Part shown: in pieces, positions 60,331 to 64,000 of the stretch
How positions within the stretch are numbered: the stretch's first letter is position 1
How the letters are laid out: each line of letters opens with the position of its first letter
DNA from: Acidobacteriota bacterium
Lineage (GTDB): Bacteria > Acidobacteriota > Blastocatellia > Pyrinomonadales > Pyrinomonadaceae
Assembly: GCA_018269075.1 (NCBI GenBank)
Contig: JAFDVJ010000012.1
Coordinates: 191,187-255,186, forward strand
Length of the DNA stretch: 64,000 nucleotides
Direction of reading: 5' to 3'
Notes under the pieces: generated by a model
What the model was told of the DNA's origin: nothing
The model's input: the letters and a program-made list of their open reading frames with translations, nothing else
Database searches by the model: none
Translations under genes and position numbers: made by a program

Positions 60331-62013
60331 ATGAAGGTAACAATCGGACAAATCAACACGACCAACGGCGACCTCGACGGGAATGTCGCGAAGATCGTCG
60401 GCGCGATCGAAAAGGCGAAGGCGGACGGCGCGGACCTGATCGTCTTTCCCGAGGTCTGCACGCACGGCTACACTTCGCTCGACTGGTTTCAGGACCGCGA
60501 CATCGTCGCGCACGCGCTCGACCCGCTCGCAAAGATCATCCCGGCGACCGCGGGCATCACGGCCGTCGTCGGGACGATCCGGCCGAACGAATCGCCCGAC
60601 GGACGCCGTTTATTTAACACCGCCGCCGTCATCTCCGACGGCAAACTCGTGCGCTTCGTCGACAAGAGCCTGCTGCCGGAATACGACGTCTTCGACGACC
60701 CGCGCTATTTCGAGCCCGACCAGACGCACGACGGCATCGTCGAGGTCGCGGGCCGCGACGGACGGACGCACCGCCTCGGCGTCGTCGTCTGCGAGGATTT
60801 CTGGAACGATAAGACTTTCTGGAAAGAAAGGCTTTACGCGCACGACCCGACCGACACGGTGATCGACAACAAGGCCGAGATCGTCGTCGCGGTCAACGCC
60901 TCGCCGTACAACAAGGGCAAGATCCGTTTGCGCTGCGAGATGGTCGCGCACCGCGCGCGCGCGGCCCGGACGCCGGTCGTTTTCGTCAATCTCGTCGGCG
61001 GCAACGACGGCATCGTCTTCGACGGCGCGAGCCTCATCGCCGACGCGGAGGGCGACATCATCCTGCAGGCGCCGGCGTTCGCGGAATTCGTCGAATCGGT
61101 CGAGATCGACTGCCGCAAACCCGACGCGCGCGGCATCACCGGCGGCGAAACGAGCGCGATCCACGACGCGCTCGTTTTGGGCATCCGCGATTACGCGCGC
61201 AAGAACCGCTTTTCGAAATGCGTGCTCGGTCTTTCGGGCGGCATCGATTCGGCGCTCGTCGCGGCGCTCGCGGCCGAAGCGATCGGCCCGCAAAATCTGC
61301 TCTGCGTGATGATGCCGTCGCCGTTCTCGTCCGAGGGCAGCATCAGGGATTCGGAGGAACTGGTGCGAAACCTCGGCTGCGAATCGCGGATCGAACCGAT
61401 CTCGGGCGCGTTCGAAGTCCTTTCGGCGCAATTGCATCTCGACAAACCGACGCGCGGCGGCGAGAATCTCGCGGCCGAGAATATGCAGTCGCGGCTGCGC
61501 GGCGTGATCCTGATGGCGATCTCGAACGCCGAGGGCCGGCTGCTTTTGTCGACCGGCAACAAATCGGAGCTCGCCGTCGGCTACTGCACCTTGTACGGCG
61601 ACACGAACGGCGGCCTCGCCGTTCTGGGCGACTGTCTGAAGACCGAGGTCTGGGAGATCGCCCGCGACATCAACGCGCGCGCCGGCCGCGAGGTGATCCC
61701 CGTCAAGATCATCGACAAAAAGCCGTCGGCCGAGCTCGCGCCGAACCAGTTCGACCAGGATTCCCTTCCGCCCTACGAATTGATGGACCCGATTCTCGAG
61801 CTCTATTTCGAAAACAAGTTCGCGCCGACCGAGATCGTCGCCGCCGGCCACGACGCCGCGCTCGTCTACGAGATCTTAAACAAGGTCGAGCATCCGGCGA
61901 ACGAATTCAAGCGCCGCCAGCTGCCGCCGACGATCATCATCTCGAAAAACGCGATCGGCGTCGGCCGCCGCCGTCCCGTCACGCATCGCTACCGGCGCAA
62001 TCCGGCCGGCTAA
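60331..62013 (+). CDS. nadE: Glutamine-dependent NAD+ synthetase
   Basis: The 560-residue enzyme has an N-terminal nitrilase-type glutaminase domain (about 1-260) with Glu in FPEVCTHGY, Lys in DKSLLPEYDVFDD and Cys in VVVCEDFW. A C-terminal NAD synthetase domain (about 275-550) has the P-loop GLSGGIDSALVAAL and STGNKSELAVGYCTLYGD. It makes NAD+ from nicotinic acid adenine dinucleotide with glutamine as nitrogen source. The length and order match the two-domain NadE. REPIN copies flank the gene on both sides. Confidence 0.94.
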   Translation: MKVTIGQINTTNGDLDGNVAKIVGAIEKAKADGADLIVFPEVCTHGYTSLDWFQDRDIVAHALDPLAKIIPATAGITAVVGTIRPNESPDGRRLFNTAAVISDGKLVRFVDKSLLPEYDVFDDPRYFEPDQTHDGIVEVAGRDGRTHRLGVVVCEDFWNDKTFWKERLYAHDPTDTVIDNKAEIVVAVNASPYNKGKIRLRCEMVAHRARAARTPVVFVNLVGGNDGIVFDGASLIADAEGDIILQAPAFAEFVESVEIDCRKPDARGITGGETSAIHDALVLGIRDYARKNRFSKCVLGLSGGIDSALVAALAAEAIGPQNLLCVMMPSPFSSEGSIRDSEELVRNLGCESRIEPISGAFEVLSAQLHLDKPTRGGENLAAENMQSRLRGVILMAISNAEGRLLLSTGNKSELAVGYCTLYGDTNGGLAVLGDCLKTEVWEIARDINARAGREVIPVKIIDKKPSAELAPNQFDQDSLPPYELMDPILELYFENKFAPTEIVAAGHDAALVYEILNKVEHPANEFKRRQLPPTIIISKNAIGVGRRRPVTHRYRRNPAG

Positions 62014-62030
62014 ACGCCGGCGCGGCAGCG

Positions 62031-62171
62031 CGGACTGGAGCGCAACCGTCCCGGTTGCCAACGCCGCGCCAGCGGTGTCAAACGTTTCACCGGCTTAGAA
62101 TATCGAATAAGATGAAACGTTCGTTCGCGCTGTCGCGCTCATTGCAACCGGGACGGTTGCGCTCCAGTCCG
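62031..62171. repeat. REPIN-like element, copy 4 (141 bp)
   Basis: CGGACTGGAGC (62031-62041), hairpin GCAACCG-TCC-CGGTTGC (62042-62058), inner segment containing ACGTTTCACC and GATGAAACGT, inverted hairpin (62144-62160), GCTCCAGTCCG to 62171. Orientation matches copy 3. Confidence 0.9.
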
Positions 62172-62294
62172 CCTCCGCGCCGCCGGCAAACGCTTCGCCA
62201 GCGAACGGGCGGCCCAGGCAACCGGCCGCCGCCCTCCCGCGTCCAACCGCCAGACAAACTGTACCGATTCAATCATTTATAGGAGAAGAGAAAT

Positions 62295-63005
62295 ATGAAG
62301 AGAATCTTTATCGCCCTGTTTTTACTGCTCGCCGCGACGCCGCTCGCGCTCGCGCAGGCCGCGCCCGAGCGACGGATCATCGAGGTTACGGGCTCGGCCG
62401 AAACGCTCGTCACGCCGAACGAATTCACGTTCAGGATCACGCTCGTCGAGCGGATCGAGAACAAGCAGAAGCTGACGATCGAGACTCAGGAAGCGAATCT
62501 CAAACGCGAATTGGCGGCGCTCGGCATCGACGTCGCGAAGGACCTGACGATCTTCGATCTCGAATCGGTCTACATCGCCCGCAAAAAAACGAAGGACACG
62601 CTCGCCGCGAAGGATTACCGGCTCAAGCTGCACGAACTCGACAAGATCGAAAAGCTTCAGGATCTCGCCGACCGGCTGAACATCGCGAATCTCGCGCTCG
62701 TCGAATCGACGCACACCGAGCTGACGAGACTGCGCAAAGAGACGAAGATGGAAGCGATCAAGGCCGCCAAGGCGAAGGCCGAATACCTGCTCGGCGCGAT
62801 CGGCGAGCGCGTCGGGAAAGCGGTTTTTATTCAGGAAATCCCCGACGAAACGGAATCGCGCAACTTCGGTTACACGAATTCGAACAGCAACATCCGGATT
62901 TCGGCCGGCCTCGTCGGCGTCGTCAACGAGCAGCAGGACACGACGCTCAGCTTTTCGAAGATCAAGCTGCGCTACGCCGTCCTCGCGCGGTTCGAAATCG
63001 AATGA
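62295..63005 (+). CDS. SIMPL-domain (DUF541) exported protein
   Basis: The 236-residue product has a signal peptide (FIALFLLLAATPLALAQ), then the SIMPL domain (RIIEVTGSAETLVTPNEFTFRI, then EAIKAAKAKAEYLLGAIGERVG, and LSFSKIKLRYAVLARFEI). These form periplasmic proteins of unclear function, some stress-linked. GGAGAAGAG precedes the ATG. The start is close to a REPIN on one side and another follows the stop. Confidence 0.85.
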   Translation: MKRIFIALFLLLAATPLALAQAAPERRIIEVTGSAETLVTPNEFTFRITLVERIENKQKLTIETQEANLKRELAALGIDVAKDLTIFDLESVYIARKKTKDTLAAKDYRLKLHELDKIEKLQDLADRLNIANLALVESTHTELTRLRKETKMEAIKAAKAKAEYLLGAIGERVGKAVFIQEIPDETESRNFGYTNSNSNIRISAGLVGVVNEQQDTTLSFSKIKLRYAVLARFEIE

Positions 63006-63025
63006 CCCGGAGCGCCGGCAATGAC

Positions 63026-63155
63026 GGAGCGCCGGCATCCTGCCGGCAATGCGTTTGCAAAACGCAAACAGCGCTTCATTTTCGCGTAGATTAAAAGTAA
63101 ATGAAACGTCGGTACGCCGCTTTCGCGCCGTTTGCCGGCAGGATGCCGGCGCTCC
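63026..63155. repeat. REPIN-like element, subfamily B (130 bp)
   Basis: GGAGC-GCCGGCA-TCC-TGCCGGC (63026-63047) and its inverted copy (63134-63155) flank an inner segment with GCGCTTCATTTTCGCG and AAATGAAACGTCGG. A partial GGAGCGCCGGCA lies at 63009-63020. Confidence 0.88.
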
Positions 63156-63239
63156 GGGTCATTTTTAATAAAATTTTATATTTTTCGCGAAACGCACCGT
63201 CCCGTCGTGCCGTCTAGCGGTCTGAGGAGAAACAAAAAT

Positions 63240-64000
63240 ATGAAATGCCTGCGAATACTCATCCTGCTCGCGCTGTTCTCGAACCTCGCGTTCGCGCAGA
63301 AGCCGCTCGCTTTTTACCTGCAGATCGAAAACCGGCCGATCCTGAAATTCCGCAACGAGATCGCCGTCGGCGGCTACGGCGAATACATCGTCGCCCGGAA
63401 ATTTCTCGACGACGACGACCGTCTGCTGACCGTCACCAACTTCGGAATTCAATACTGGAACACGAAAACCGGCGAAAAGATCCGCACCATCCCGCACGAG
63501 ATCGCCGGTCTCGTCAACATCGACAGCGTCGTTTCGATCAGCCCGGACGGTCGCCGGATGATCGTCGCCGACGGCTTCAATCTGAGCCTGAAAAAGCTGC
63601 TCGGGAAAAAGACGAAAAAGCCGGCCGTCGTCTACAGCCTCGAAACCGGCAAGGCGCTCGCGACGCTCCAGCGCCCCGAAGAATCGATCCGCCGCGGCGT
63701 CTGGACGGGCGACGGCCAAACGCTCGTTACGTTCAGCACGGCGTGGGGCCAGTCCTACGAGATGGAAGTCTGTTTCTGGGACGGCGAGACGCTCGAGCTG
63801 CGCGGCTCGCTGATGATCAACAAATGGAACTATCTGACGCGCCGCGGCGACCGCTTCATCACGACCGCCGGCCGCCCGAAGAACACGCTCGGCTACAAGT
63901 ACGAAAAATCGAACACGATCAACGTCTGGAACACCGCGACCGTCAAGCTCGAAAAAACCTTCGAGTTCGACAAGCAAAAAGCGCTCCGCAACATTCGCAT
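63240..64000 (+). CDS. Secreted beta-propeller-like protein, N-terminal part
   Basis: The frame from ATG 63240 (after GAGGAGAAAC) is open to the right edge, giving 253 residues. It has a signal peptide (MKCLRILILLALFSNLAFAQ) and WD40-like segments: TVTNFGIQYWNTKTGEKIRTI, VSISPDGRRMIVADG, SLETGKALATLQ, GVWTGDGQTLVTFS, CFWDGETLELRGSL, INVWNTATVKLEKTF. The spacing fits a beta-propeller of about 40-residue blades. The end lies outside the window. Confidence 0.7.
   Translation, partial: MKCLRILILLALFSNLAFAQKPLAFYLQIENRPILKFRNEIAVGGYGEYIVARKFLDDDDRLLTVTNFGIQYWNTKTGEKIRTIPHEIAGLVNIDSVVSISPDGRRMIVADGFNLSLKKLLGKKTKKPAVVYSLETGKALATLQRPEESIRRGVWTGDGQTLVTFSTAWGQSYEMEVCFWDGETLELRGSLMINKWNYLTRRGDRFITTAGRPKNTLGYKYEKSNTINVWNTATVKLEKTFEFDKQKALRNIR

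Overview
The window reads as a chromosomal segment of a high-GC Gram-negative-type bacterium, most probably an acidobacterium of the class Blastocatellia. This is inferred from gene content and style: ECF sigma factors paired with Ser/Thr kinase-TPR and CHAT-TPR proteins, FG-GAP repeat proteins, a PilN/PilO pseudopilin cluster, Lnt and a heptosyltransferase (so an outer membrane), heme A synthase, and many short palindromic repeats. No rRNA or other marker gene is present, so the assignment is provisional. Almost every gene has a long open antisense frame because of GC-rich codons; these were ignored.

Layout. 1-8.7 kb, mostly minus strand: the N-terminus of a ComEC-like protein, an AT-rich gap with five DnaA-box-like sites, ftsK, prfB (with its programmed frameshift), a small gene broken by an in-frame TGA, lnt, a gap holding a candidate structured RNA, a TPR protein and tRNA-Glu. 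9-20 kb: a CHAT-TPR protein facing an ECF sigma factor plus membrane anti-sigma-like protein; polA; then an ECF sigma factor with a Ser/Thr kinase-TPR protein. 20-25.5 kb: FG-GAP protein, secreted M20 amidohydrolase, small membrane protein, DAPG-hydrolase-like protein, dps with a Fur/PerR-type operator, and MscS. 25.5-30 kb, minus: PilN-PilO-TIG protein-pseudopilin and an FHA-GGDEF protein. 30-36 kb, plus: heptosyltransferase, methyltransferase-like membrane protein, DUF3108 protein, DUF4912 protein and GH57 branching enzyme. 36.7-40 kb: a histidine kinase / NtrC-type regulator pair followed by a sigma-54 promoter and a small membrane protein. 40-49 kb: inositol-phosphate synthase, polyphosphate:AMP phosphotransferase, heme A synthase, PqqB-like hydrolase, tlyA, DUF5522, and an arsenic-type block (arsR, arsI, PLP lyase). 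49-64 kb: AAA ATPase, a 21-bp minisatellite, phage-repressor-like HTH protein, SulP transporter, lipoprotein, DUF937-OmpA fusion, DUF374 acyltransferase, receiver-HATPase fusion, a REP-associated transposase, nadE, a SIMPL protein and the start of a beta-propeller-like protein.

The most striking unannotated content is repetitive DNA. One family consists of paired inverted REP-like hairpins (REPIN-like, three of them exactly 141 bp). They have a constant GGAGC flank and TCC loop but two different, internally complementary stems, and they surround a RAYT-type transposase gene. A second family consists of tandem 7-9 bp units followed by a spacer and the inverted units. These sit at gene 3' ends, several supply the stop codon of the gene before them, and one is inserted in frame inside the kinase gene.
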